Source: Chloroflexota bacterium (GTDB lineage Bacteria > Chloroflexota > UBA6077 > JACCZL01). Taken from it: 62,140 bases of DNA. The notes beneath the pieces were generated by a model. It had not been told where the DNA came from and did no database searches. It saw nothing but the letters and a program-made list of their open reading frames with translations. Position numbers and translations under genes: made by a program. Positions 1 through 7,382 of the stretch are shown one piece after another. Where the stretch lies: positions 1-62,140 of the forward strand of contig JADZEM010000146.1 of NCBI GenBank assembly GCA_020850535.1, written 5' to 3'. Position 1 is the stretch's first letter, and every line of letters starts with the position of its first letter.

Positions 1-127
1 CGCGACGGCCGTCGGGAACGGCAGGCACTGGTGCGACTGGAGCGTCGCGCAGCGACTGCAGGATCGTAGGCGGGGCTTTCAAGCCCCGACGCGGCGGCAC
101 GACGACATCAACATGCAATCGCCCTGG
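1..127 (+). repeat. Edge copy of MITE-like palindromic repeat (family A)
   Basis: The perfect palindrome GGGGCTTTCAAGCCCC is at 72-87. The unit ends at 109-127 with the terminus AACATGCAATCGCCCTGG. Its left end lies outside the window. Bases 30-127 match the reverse complement of 61992-62089 at 97 of 98 positions, so the window is bounded by inverted copies of one repeat. A close relative in the same orientation lies at 56560-56781. It contains no coding signal. Confidence 0.85.
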
Positions 128-169
128 GGGGTAGGCGGCTGATGCGCCGCACGGAGCGCGCGAATCGGC

Positions 170-175
170 TACACT
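170..175 (+). promoter_or_regulatory. Candidate -10 box (TACACT) for the LysR gene
   Basis: TACACT lies 33 bases before the LysR start. Transcription would begin near base 182 and give a short leader of about 27 bases without a clear Shine-Dalgarno sequence. No convincing -35 box is visible. The assignment rests on similarity to the TANNNT boxes that precede several other genes here. Confidence 0.35.
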
Positions 176-208
176 GGGCGCGCCGGTCCCTGGCTGGCGT
201 CCTCTCCC

Positions 209-1174
209 ATGTCCGTCCGATTTCCGCCGCCCCTGCTCCGCAACTTGCAGACCTTCCTGGTCATCGTCGAGGAAGGCGGGTTTTCGGCTGCCGCCCGCCG
301 GCTCGGGATCACGCAGCCGTCTGTCAGCGAGCAGATCCGCGCCCTTGAGGAGCACTTCGGGCAGCCGCTGTTCGCCCGCCCGACGCGCAACGCTCGCCTG
401 AGCGTGGCCGGCCAGCGGGTCCGCGATCTCGGGACACGGGTGATCCTGGCGCTTGAGACCCTGGAGCGCGATCTCGAAGCGCTGCGGGCGGGGACTGGCG
501 GCGTCCTGTCGATCATCGCCAGCCCGGTCCCCGGCGAGACCGTCTTGCCGCGCCTGCTGCCGGTCTTCCAGGCGCGGCACCCCGGCAGCACGATCCGCAT
601 GGCGATTGCCGACACCCGAACGGCCATCGGGCGGCTGCTGCGCAACGAGGTCGAGCTGGCTGTCATCGGCGGGCCGTTCCGCCACGAGCGCTGCACCGTC
701 GAGGTGCTGGGGCGCAACGAGTTCGTGCCGATCGCCGCGCTCGGCCACCCGATCCTCGCGCTGCCGGATCTGACGGCCGCCCGGCTGGCCGAGGAGCCGC
801 TTGTCCTCCGCGAGGAGGGCTCCGGCGCGCGCAGCGCCGTGCTGGCGGCCTTCGAGGCGGCTGGCGTGCCGTCAGAGCGCGTGCGGGTCGTCGGCGAGCT
901 TGGCAGCACCGAGGCGGTGCTGACGGCGGTGAGTGCCGGCATGGGGATCGGGTTTGTGTCGGCCTACGCGCTGGTGGGGGACCACGCCCGCCACGATCTC
1001 GGGGTGCCGCGCGCCCGCGACCTCGCGCCGGGGCGCGATCTGGTGCTGGTGTCGGATCAGGCGCACGCCCTCAGCGCCGTCGCAACGGCGTTCCGCGAGT
1101 TCCTGCTCTCCGAGGAGGCGCGGGCGCTGGTGGCCACGATGGGCCGGGTGCTGCCGGAACTGTACGGGCAGTAG
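209..1174 (+). CDS. LysR-family transcriptional regulator
   Basis: A 321-residue DNA-binding regulator of normal LysR length. The N-terminal winged helix-turn-helix is at about residues 8-66, with the typical segment GGFSAAARRLGITQPSVSEQ. The rest is a periplasmic-binding-protein-like effector domain (about 90-300) that would bind a small co-inducer. The ATG at 209 is used because the HTH begins right after it. LysR proteins usually regulate a divergent neighbour, but here the upstream side is repeat and window edge, and the downstream gene is convergent. The target and effector therefore cannot be named. Confidence 0.93.
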   Translation: MSVRFPPPLLRNLQTFLVIVEEGGFSAAARRLGITQPSVSEQIRALEEHFGQPLFARPTRNARLSVAGQRVRDLGTRVILALETLERDLEALRAGTGGVLSIIASPVPGETVLPRLLPVFQARHPGSTIRMAIADTRTAIGRLLRNEVELAVIGGPFRHERCTVEVLGRNEFVPIAALGHPILALPDLTAARLAEEPLVLREEGSGARSAVLAAFEAAGVPSERVRVVGELGSTEAVLTAVSAGMGIGFVSAYALVGDHARHDLGVPRARDLAPGRDLVLVSDQAHALSAVATAFREFLLSEEARALVATMGRVLPELYGQ

Positions 1175-1192
1175 GCCAGGACGGAAAGGCCC

Positions 1193-2173
1193 TCACCCCG
1201 GGTAGGAGCCGGCCTCGCGGGCCCGGCGCACTACCAGGTGGTAGACCGTGTCTATCGTCGGGGTGGGCACCTCGACCAGCCGCCCAAGCTCCGACACCAC
1301 GCCCACCAGCGCGTCGATCTCCATCGGGCGGCCCTTCTCCAGATCCTGGAGCATTGACGTGCGGTGCGCGCCGACCTCTTGCGCCGCCTCGATCCGCTTG
1401 TCCACCGTCATCGCGAATCGCACCCCGAGCTTCTCGCCCACCGCCTGGGCCTCCACCATCATCTGGCGGATCACCGCGTGGGTGTGCGGATCGCGGGTCA
1501 GGTCCTCCAGCGTCGAGAGCGTCAGGGCGCTGACCGGGTTCAGCGAGAGGTTGCCCCAGAGCTTGACCCAGATCTCGTTGCGGAGGTTCGGGCGGATGGG
1601 CGCTTTGAGGCCGGCCGACGCCAGCGCCTGAGAGAGCGCCTGGACTCGCTCCGACTTGCTGCCGTCAGGCTCGCCCACGGAGATGCGGTCGCCGTACTCG
1701 TGCTGGATGACGCCCGGCTCCACGACCTCGCAGGCGGGCCAGAGGATGCAGCCGACAGCCCGCTCCGGCCCGAAAACGTCCCACTGCTTGTTCCCAGGAT
1801 CGACGGTCTCCAGACGGTGGTTCTCCCACGGTCCCGCCAGCTTGTAGAAGTACCACCAGGGGATGCCGTTGGACGCCGTCACCACGGCGGTGTTCGGGCC
1901 GAGCAGCGGGCGCATCAGCTCGGCCACGGGCGGCACCGAATGGGCCTTGAGGCTGATGAAGACGTAGTCCTGGGGGCCGGCCGCTTCGGCAGACTCGGCG
2001 AGGCGCGGGTGCGTGACGAACTCCTCGCCGTTCATGCGGATCGTCAGGCCGCGCTCGCGCATGGCCGCCAGGTGCGGCCCCCGCGCGACGAGCGTCACGT
2101 CCACGCCCTGCCGCGCCAGCAGGCCGCCGATCCAGCCGCCCATGGCGCCGGCCCCGAAGATACAGAGCTTCAT
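1193..2173 (-). CDS. 2-dehydropantoate 2-reductase family protein (ApbA/PanE-like)
   Basis: A 326-residue NADPH-dependent ketopantoate reductase family protein. The N-terminal Rossmann motif GAGAMGGWIGG follows the start, a SLKAHS segment carries the conserved lysine, and the C-terminal helical domain (about 175-320) includes the GRPMEIDAL stretch typical of the family. True PanE reduces 2-ketopantoate to pantoate for CoA synthesis. The window holds a second member at 56906-57847, and no other pantothenate gene accompanies either, so a role on another 2-keto acid is possible. GGAG lies just upstream of the ATG. It converges on the LysR gene with only 18 bases between. Confidence 0.88.
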   Translation of the reverse strand: MKLCIFGAGAMGGWIGGLLARQGVDVTLVARGPHLAAMRERGLTIRMNGEEFVTHPRLAESAEAAGPQDYVFISLKAHSVPPVAELMRPLLGPNTAVVTASNGIPWWYFYKLAGPWENHRLETVDPGNKQWDVFGPERAVGCILWPACEVVEPGVIQHEYGDRISVGEPDGSKSERVQALSQALASAGLKAPIRPNLRNEIWVKLWGNLSLNPVSALTLSTLEDLTRDPHTHAVIRQMMVEAQAVGEKLGVRFAMTVDKRIEAAQEVGAHRTSMLQDLEKGRPMEIDALVGVVSELGRLVEVPTPTIDTVYHLVVRRAREAGSYPG

Positions 2174-2285
2174 CTAGTCACGCTCCAACGCAATCTGACT
2201 CCGCCTCCCCAGTGCACTGTTCACTGAGTAACCCGTCTTCCCGTTGCCCCGCATTCCTCTCAAAGGTCGCCAGCCGGTCGAGAGT

Positions 2286-2378
2286 GTCATCCTGAGCTTG
2301 CGAAGGATCTCACCCGCTGACCTTCACGTCTGGAAGATCCTTCGACGCCGCTCGCAAGCTCGCTTCGCTCAGGATGAC
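2286..2378. repeat. Palindromic repeat with GTCATCCTGAGC ends (family B)
   Basis: The element begins GTCATCCTGAGC and ends GCTCAGGATGAC, exact inverted ends, with an inner inverted pair AGGATCT/AGATCCT. It lies in the gap between two minus-strand genes and could fold into a long hairpin in RNA. A related element with the same ends is at 46311-46475. It also carries the phrase CTCACCCGCTGACC that recurs there. Nothing else is seen in the 297-bp gap. Confidence 0.75.
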
Positions 2379-2470
2379 CCCTGAAGGCTGCGCGCCGCCG
2401 AGAAACGACAATCGCTCAGTTGATCCACGAAGCCTATGTGAGTGCGCCCCGGAAGCCGGGCTGGGGAAGG

Positions 2471-4012
2471 CTACTTCCCGAGGCCCAGCTTCTCCGCGAG
2501 GCCGATCCGCTGGATCTTGCCGGTCGCGCCCTTCGGGATCTCCGGCAGGATCACCACCTTGCGCGGCACTTTGAAGTCTGCGAGGCGGCCAGCGCAGAAG
2601 TCGCGAAGCTCGCGCTCGGTGGCCGGGATGCCCTCGATGAGCACCACCGCCGCCGCGACCTCTTCGCCCAGCTTCTCGTGCGGCATCGCGAAGGTGCAGA
2701 CCTGCGCCACGCTCGGGTGGTCGAGCAGCACCTCGTCGATCTCGCGCGGGGAGATCTTCTCGCCGCCCCGGTTGATGATCTCCTTCAGGCGGCCGGTCAG
2801 CCAGAGATACCCCTCGTTGTCGAGGTAGCCCTGGTCGCCGGTGCGGAACCAGCCGTTCGTGAACGCGTCGGCGTTGGCCTTCTCGTTGTTGACGTACCCG
2901 GCCGTGACGTTCGGCCCCTGGATGACGACCTCGCCGGTCTCGCTCGGGCCGAGCAGCTCACCCTCGTCATTCATGATGCTGACCTCGGGGCCGGCTGCCA
3001 CGCCCACCGATCCGGGCTTGCGGGCGCGCGGTGGCAGCGGGTTCGAGGCCATCTGGTGGGCTGCCTCGGTCATACCGTAGGCCTCGATGACCGGTGCGCT
3101 GAAGGTCGATTCGAGGGCGGCCATCACCTGCGGCGGCAGCGATGCGGACGACGAGCGGATCAGTCGCAGGGGGTGTTTCGCGATGATCTCGGCGTTGCGG
3201 TCGGCACGGGTCAGGATCGCCTGGTGCATCGTCGGGACGGCCGTGTACCAGGTCGGGTTGGCCTCGTCGAGCAGCGCGAAGAAGCGCAGGGCGTTGAAGC
3301 CTGGCGTGCAGAAGACCGAGCCGCCCGCCGCCAGCGACGAGAGGGTCGCGGCGATCAGGCCGTGGATGTGGAACAGCGGCATGATGTTCATGCAGCGGTC
3401 GTTCGGGGTGAGCTTGAGCGTCGCGCCGATGTGCCGCGCCGAGGCCGCGAGGTTCTTCTGGCGCAGCGGCACCTGCTTCGGGCGGGAGGTGGTGCCCGAG
3501 GTGTGGAGGATCAGGCCGACATCGTCTGGCTGGGCGAGGTCTGGCGCGCGGGCCGGGTCAGGTACGATGTCCTGGCCGTCCGGGCCACGCAGGGTGAACG
3601 TGCCGGATGGCCCCGACTTGTCGGCGACCAGCTCCACGATGGGGATGCCGAGCTTGTTCGCCACCGTTACGGCCGGGGAGTCGCTGCCGGCCTCGACGAG
3701 CAGCGCCTTCGCCTTGAGGTCTGAGAGGTAGAAGTCCAGCTCGTCGTCCACGTAGGCCGGGTTGAGCGGCGCGCTGACGCAGGCCGAGGCCACCGCGATG
3801 AACGACGTCGCCATCTCCGGGCCGTTCGGCAGGACGATGGCGACGGCATCGCCGCGCCCGTACCCGAGCTGATTGAGCGAGACGACGGTGTCCCGCACGA
3901 GCTGACGCAGCGCGCCGAAGGTCAGCGGCGGTCGCTCGGTTGCGGCGATGGCTACGGCGTCGGCGGCTCCAGTGTCTAGCAGCGCGTGGACGGTCTGCGG
4001 GGCGGTCGTCAT
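2471..4012 (-). CDS. Acyl-CoA synthetase, oxalate--CoA ligase-like
   Basis: A 513-residue AMP-forming acyl-CoA synthetase. The ATP-binding signature LHTSGTTSRPKQVPL is at about 170-185. A5-type motif AYGMTEAAHQMASNPLPPRA is at about 310-330. TGDQGYLDNEGYLWLTGR, followed by the hinge and the catalytic lysine region GATGKIQR near the C-terminus, completes the fold. The NPLPPRARKPGSVG segment resembles plant and yeast oxalyl-CoA synthetases (AAE3/Pcs60), so oxalate is a plausible substrate; this is inference. GGAGAGAAG precedes the ATG. No formyl-CoA transferase or oxalyl-CoA decarboxylase is nearby, so the pathway cannot be confirmed from the neighbourhood. Confidence 0.85.
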   Translation of the reverse strand: MTTAPQTVHALLDTGAADAVAIAATERPPLTFGALRQLVRDTVVSLNQLGYGRGDAVAIVLPNGPEMATSFIAVASACVSAPLNPAYVDDELDFYLSDLKAKALLVEAGSDSPAVTVANKLGIPIVELVADKSGPSGTFTLRGPDGQDIVPDPARAPDLAQPDDVGLILHTSGTTSRPKQVPLRQKNLAASARHIGATLKLTPNDRCMNIMPLFHIHGLIAATLSSLAAGGSVFCTPGFNALRFFALLDEANPTWYTAVPTMHQAILTRADRNAEIIAKHPLRLIRSSSASLPPQVMAALESTFSAPVIEAYGMTEAAHQMASNPLPPRARKPGSVGVAAGPEVSIMNDEGELLGPSETGEVVIQGPNVTAGYVNNEKANADAFTNGWFRTGDQGYLDNEGYLWLTGRLKEIINRGGEKISPREIDEVLLDHPSVAQVCTFAMPHEKLGEEVAAAVVLIEGIPATERELRDFCAGRLADFKVPRKVVILPEIPKGATGKIQRIGLAEKLGLGK

Positions 4013-4260
4013 CTTCTCTCCAGGCCGGCATGCGGACGGGCGGATGCGCCAGGCGTCCGGTCAGGATCACCCATGCGCCGAGGGCGAGCGCGGCCAGGAC
4101 GAGCCTGGGGCGGGGCGAGCGGCGCGCCGGAATTCTAGCCCACTCCCTGATGCGCTGCCGTTGGCGATCCGACATGCCGCTGCACGGCTGTCTAAAGGTC
4201 CGATGAAATACCTGCAAGAGGTTTCAGGTTTAGACGTCTCGTCTGCTAGGCTGCACCCAG

Positions 4261-4353
4261 CGGAGGGGAGTATCTCCCCGGGCGTTGTCGTCAGTACGGC
4301 CAGCTTTCCAGGCCCGGCGACGCCGATCCATGGCGGATCGAGAGAGACCTCCG
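4261..4353 (+). ncRNA. yybP-ykoY manganese riboswitch
   Basis: All parts of the yybP-ykoY aptamer can be drawn. P1 is CGGAGG (4261-4266) with CCTCCG (4348-4353). The conserved loop GGGGAGTA is at 4265-4272. A long stem GGCGTTGTCG (4281-4290) pairs with CGGCGACGCC (4315-4324) and opens into TCAGTAC, as in the family. A further hairpin GATCC/GGATC is at 4325-4339, followed by GAGAGACC before P1 closes. This class senses Mn2+ and commonly precedes TerC/Alx exporters. CCTCC at 4348-4352 can alternatively pair with the GGGAGGG ribosome-binding site at 4378-4384, which predicts translation switched on by metal. Confidence 0.88.
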
Positions 4354-4377
4354 ACGAACGCGCTACGGCGCTTTGTC

Positions 4378-4384
4378 GGGAGGG
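4378..4384 (+). promoter_or_regulatory. Ribosome-binding site that decides the TerC start
   Basis: GGGAGGG lies five bases before the TTG at 4390. It is complementary to CCTCC at 4348-4352, the 3' strand of riboswitch stem P1, so it can be hidden when the aptamer is not formed. This supports TTG 4390 over the in-frame ATG at 4330, which lies inside the aptamer. Confidence 0.75.
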
Positions 4385-4389
4385 CCTCG

Positions 4390-5343
4390 TTGATCGAGAC
4401 CTGGATGTGGGTTGCGTTCACCGCGTTGATTCTGGGCCTGCTGGCCCTGGACCTTTTCGTCTTCCACAAGGATGCGCACGTCGTGTCCGTCAAGGAGGCG
4501 AGCATCTGGTCCGTCATCTGGGTGAGCCTTGGCCTGTTGTTCGGCGGCGTGGTCTGGGCCTGGCTCGGCGCCGAGCGCGGCGGCGAGTACTTCGCCGGCT
4601 ACCTGATCGAGAAGGCGTTGTCGGTTGACAACATCTTCGTCTTCGCGATGGTGTTCGCGTACTTCGCCGTGCCCGGCAAGTACCAGCATCGAGTGCTGTT
4701 CTGGGGCGTCGTCGGGGCCATCATCTTCCGCGCGATCTTCATCGTGGCGGGCGCCGAGCTGCTGAAGCAGTTCCACTGGCTGATCTACGTCTTCGGCGCG
4801 ATCCTCCTGGTCACCGGCCTCAAGATGGCGTTCGGCGGCGATACCGAGGTGCACCCCGAGAAGAACCCGGCCCTGAAGCTCGTCCGCCGCCTCATCCCGA
4901 TCTCGAACGAGTACCACGGGCAGCGCTTCTTCGCGCGGCACGCCGGCAAGCTGGTGGCGACGCCCCTCTTCGCGGTGCTGCTGATCGTCGAGACCACGGA
5001 CATCCTGTTCGCCATCGACTCGATCCCGGCGATCTTCGCGGTGACCCGCGAGCCGTTCATCGTCTTCGCCTCGAACGCCTTCGCGATCCTCGGCCTGCGC
5101 TCGCTGTACTTCGTGCTGGCGGACATGATGTACCGCTTCAAGTACCTGAAGGTCGGGCTGGGCGGCATCCTGATCTTCGCGGGCGTCAAGATGGGCCTGA
5201 CCGAGACGGCCTACAGGGTCGATATCTGGCCCTCCCTGGCGGTGATCGGGCTGATCCTGGCCGTGTCGGTGCTGGCCTCGCTCTTCGCGACGCGCAACCA
5301 GAAGCCCGAGGGTGAGCGGCCTGCCGAGGTGGCTGCCGCCTGA
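4390..5343 (+). CDS. TerC/Alx-family integral membrane protein, likely Mn2+ exporter
   Basis: A polytopic membrane protein of 317 residues from TTG 4390. The TerC signature is clear: LALDLFVFHK near the N-terminus, EKALSVDNIFVFAMVFAYF at about 75-95, then repeated hydrophobic segments and TTDILFAIDSIPAIFAVT. The acidic residues in these helices are those proposed to handle metal. The family exports Mn2+ or serves metal loading. The manganese riboswitch at 4261-4353 directly upstream supports the Mn2+ role. Longer reading starts (ATG 4330, TTG 4285) are in frame but fall inside the riboswitch. The charged C-terminal tail is normal. Confidence 0.92.
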   Translation: MIETWMWVAFTALILGLLALDLFVFHKDAHVVSVKEASIWSVIWVSLGLLFGGVVWAWLGAERGGEYFAGYLIEKALSVDNIFVFAMVFAYFAVPGKYQHRVLFWGVVGAIIFRAIFIVAGAELLKQFHWLIYVFGAILLVTGLKMAFGGDTEVHPEKNPALKLVRRLIPISNEYHGQRFFARHAGKLVATPLFAVLLIVETTDILFAIDSIPAIFAVTREPFIVFASNAFAILGLRSLYFVLADMMYRFKYLKVGLGGILIFAGVKMGLTETAYRVDIWPSLAVIGLILAVSVLASLFATRNQKPEGERPAEVAAA

Positions 5344-5437
5344 TCCGGTCGTCTGATCCAGTTGCCGGCCGACCCCGTCGCTGGTACGGCTCGCTGACGG
5401 CGTCGAGATTCCCGTCGGCGAAGCGGTCCGCCTCTCG

Positions 5438-5443
5438 TACAAT
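5438..5443 (+). promoter_or_regulatory. Candidate -10 box (TACAAT)
   Basis: TACAAT sits in the gap after terC, 38 bases before the GTG of the small CxxC protein. It suggests that this gene has its own promoter. No good -35 hexamer is visible 17 bases upstream. Confidence 0.4.
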
Positions 5444-5481
5444 CATGACTCAGGGAGCAGGCCGCGCATGGAGGGACGACC

Positions 5482-5865
5482 GTGGGCCTCGTGGATGCGC
5501 TCAAGTCGATGTTTGGCTTCGGCAGCGCGAATGGGAGCGTCGACCGAGGCGTGTACGTCTACGTCCAGTGCAATCGCTGCCAGGACGTGGTCCGAGTCCG
5601 GATCAACATGTCCAGCGAGGTCAGCGAGATCAGCGAGCAGCCCGAGGACGACGAGGACATCGGCGCGCTCGCGAACGGCAACGCGAAGTACATCGTCAGC
5701 AAGGGCGTTGTGGACTCGAAGTGCTTCCGACCGATGAAGCTGCGCGTGCTGTTCGACGGCCGTCGCAAACAGATCGACCAGTCGGTGGACGGCGGGACCA
5801 TCGTAGACCAGGACGCCTGGGAGGCGGTGCGGGCGGCGCGGCAGACCGGCTCGGGTGGCAGCTAA
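5482..5865 (+). CDS. Small conserved CxxC protein of unknown function
   Basis: A 127-residue soluble protein starting at GTG 5482 with GGAGGGA just upstream. After a short glycine-rich N-terminus it has VYVQCNRCQDVVRVRINM, a CxxC pair that could bind zinc with a later cysteine (VDSKCF). An acidic stretch (about 58-66) and a beta-rich segment FRPMKLRVLFDGRRKQ follow. I do not recognise the family beyond a likely conserved Chloroflexota-type hypothetical protein. Its end lies 49 bases before meaB. No membrane segment or signal peptide is present. Confidence 0.75.
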   Translation: MGLVDALKSMFGFGSANGSVDRGVYVYVQCNRCQDVVRVRINMSSEVSEISEQPEDDEDIGALANGNAKYIVSKGVVDSKCFRPMKLRVLFDGRRKQIDQSVDGGTIVDQDAWEAVRAARQTGSGGS

Positions 5866-5900
5866 GGCCAGTCGTCGCCCCGTGCCGTTGGAAGCGGTGG

Positions 5901-5906
5901 TATCCT
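5901..5906 (+). promoter_or_regulatory. -10 box (TATCCT) for leaderless meaB
   Basis: TATCCT lies eight bases before ATG 5915. With the usual 6-7-base distance to the start of transcription, the RNA would begin within two bases of the start codon. The ATG has no strong ribosome-binding site. Confidence 0.45.
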
Positions 5907-5914
5907 CTGCGCCG

Positions 5915-6883
5915 ATGTCCGCAGCTGCCGCCGAACCGCTGACGCTGGATACGCCCCGGGCGCTGGCCCGGGCGATCACCCGCGTCGAGCGTGGCGGTCC
6001 CGAGGCTGCGGATGTGATGCGCCGCTTGGGGCCGCGACCGCTCCGCGCCTGGACTATCGGCGTGACCGGGCCGCCGGGCGCGGGTAAGAGCACCCTGGTT
6101 GACCGGCTCATCGCGGCGGCGCGGGCTGTTGGCCTGACGGTCGGCGTCATCGCCGTCGATCCCTCCAGCCCGTTCTCGGGCGGTGCGATCCTCGGCGACC
6201 GCGTCCGCATGATGAGCCACCACGCTGACCCGGGGGTGTTCATCCGCAGCATGGCCGCCCGCGACAACCTCGGCGGTCTGGCCGACGCCACCCGTGATGC
6301 TGCGCGCCTCCTCGACGCTTACGGCTTCGACCTCGTCCTGCTGGAGACGGTCGGGGTCGGGCAGAGCGAGCTGGACGTGGTCAAGATCGCGGATTCGGTG
6401 CTGGTTATCGCCGTGCCGGGCCTTGGGGACACCGTTCAGACGCTCAAGGCTGGCGTGCTGGAGATCGCCGACCTGTTCGTCGTGAACATGGCGGACCGAC
6501 CGGGTGCAGATCGCACCGTCGCCGAGCTGCTCTCGATGCTCCAGCTTGGCGGCCGGCGACCGCACGGCTGGAGTCCTCCCGTGCTGGAGACGGTCGCCTC
6601 GGAAGGCAGGGGCGTCGATGCCTTGTGGGCTGCGTTGCAGCGGCACCGCGGCCACCTGGAGGCCAGCGGCGAGCTGGCCGAGCGCCGTGCCAGCCGCACC
6701 GAGACAGAGGTCGTGGAGCTGGCCGAGCGGGCGCTGCGGCGGCAGCTTCGCCGTATGCTCCACGAGAACGCGGCTGTCCGCGACCTCCTCGACGCCGCGC
6801 GGGCCGGCACGCTCGACTCGCACACGGCGGCGGCCAGACTGCTGACGGCCGCCGGCTACCACACGACAGAAGGAGCAGGCTGA
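5915..6883 (+). CDS. meaB: Methylmalonyl-CoA mutase-associated GTPase MeaB
   Basis: A 322-residue P-loop GTPase of the MeaB/ArgK family, which guards and reloads adenosylcobalamin in methylmalonyl-CoA mutase. Walker A is GVTGPPGAGKST at 49-60. Family stretches follow in order: VIAVDPSSPFSGGAILGDRVRM, VFIRSMAARDNLGGLA, ETVGVGQSELDV and VVNMADRPGAD. The N-terminal helices and C-terminal dimerisation arm are present. The upstream GTG at 5855 overlaps the previous gene and is not favoured. No mutase subunit is in the window, although a methylmalonyl-CoA-epimerase-like VOC protein lies at 24155-24628. The stop overlaps the next start as TGATG. Confidence 0.93.
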   Translation: MSAAAAEPLTLDTPRALARAITRVERGGPEAADVMRRLGPRPLRAWTIGVTGPPGAGKSTLVDRLIAAARAVGLTVGVIAVDPSSPFSGGAILGDRVRMMSHHADPGVFIRSMAARDNLGGLADATRDAARLLDAYGFDLVLLETVGVGQSELDVVKIADSVLVIAVPGLGDTVQTLKAGVLEIADLFVVNMADRPGADRTVAELLSMLQLGGRRPHGWSPPVLETVASEGRGVDALWAALQRHRGHLEASGELAERRASRTETEVVELAERALRRQLRRMLHENAAVRDLLDAARAGTLDSHTAAARLLTAAGYHTTEGAG

Positions 6884-7365
6884 TGCCGCTGCTGCCGTAT
6901 CTGGGCATCACCCCGGTCGTCGGGGATGGCCTGGAGCTTGACGCTGAGGGCTTCGTGATCGGCAAGGTGACGCTCGGGGCGGGGGTCCGCATCGGCGCGC
7001 GCACGGTGCTGCGGGCCGACCAGGACACCATCACCGTTGGCGACCGCGTCCGGTTCGGACAGGCCATCTCGGTCCACATGGACCCGACGTTTCCGACGCG
7101 CATCGGCTCCGACGTGGTGGTCGAGGACGACGCCATTGTGCACGGCTGCACGCTTGGGGATGCCGTCCTGGTCGAGCGCGACGCCACGATCCTGACCGGC
7201 AGCAGCGTCGGCGAGGGGAGCATCGTGCAGGCCGGGACGCTGGTGCCCGAGGGCAAGGCGTTCCCGGCGCGCTCGGTGATCGCCGGGACGCCCGGCAAGG
7301 TGATCCGTGAGACCACCGACGACGAGGTGGCTGAGATCCGCCGGCGTGCAACTGCGCGCCCGTGA
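6883..7365 (+). CDS. Left-handed beta-helix protein, gamma-carbonic-anhydrase-like
   Basis: A 160-residue hexapeptide-repeat protein, translationally coupled to meaB through TGATG, with AAGGAG before the ATG. The repeats (IGKVTLGAGVRIGARTVLRA, then several coils) predict a left-handed beta helix of gamma-carbonic-anhydrase size. Two zinc-ligand-like histidines can be seen in SVHMDP and IVHGC. The place where the family usually has GHGA reads EDDA, so one of the three zinc ligands seems to be missing. It may therefore lack classical carbonic anhydrase activity, or bind metal differently. Coupling to meaB hints at a link to acyl-CoA metabolism, but this is only positional. Confidence 0.82.
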   Translation: MPLLPYLGITPVVGDGLELDAEGFVIGKVTLGAGVRIGARTVLRADQDTITVGDRVRFGQAISVHMDPTFPTRIGSDVVVEDDAIVHGCTLGDAVLVERDATILTGSSVGEGSIVQAGTLVPEGKAFPARSVIAGTPGKVIRETTDDEVAEIRRRATARP

Positions 7366-7368
7366 GGA

Positions 7369-7374
7369 TACCCT
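7369..7374 (+). promoter_or_regulatory. -10-like box (TACCCT) before the MBL gene
   Basis: TACCCT lies eight bases before ATG 7383 and overlaps the gap after the beta-helix gene. Its position matches the leaderless pattern seen elsewhere. The sequence is a weaker match than TATACT. Confidence 0.3.
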
Positions 7375-7382
7375 GAGAGCTT

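Noticed and set aside
2420-3724. A 434-codon plus-strand frame opposite the acyl-CoA synthetase
   Set aside because: It lies entirely antisense to a gene with clear family motifs, and its translation is Arg/Gly/Ala-rich without a family.
4330-5343. ATG 4330 as the start of TerC
   Set aside because: It sits inside the riboswitch aptamer and has no ribosome-binding site. TTG 4390 has GGGAGGG at the right distance and the protein still begins before the first helix.
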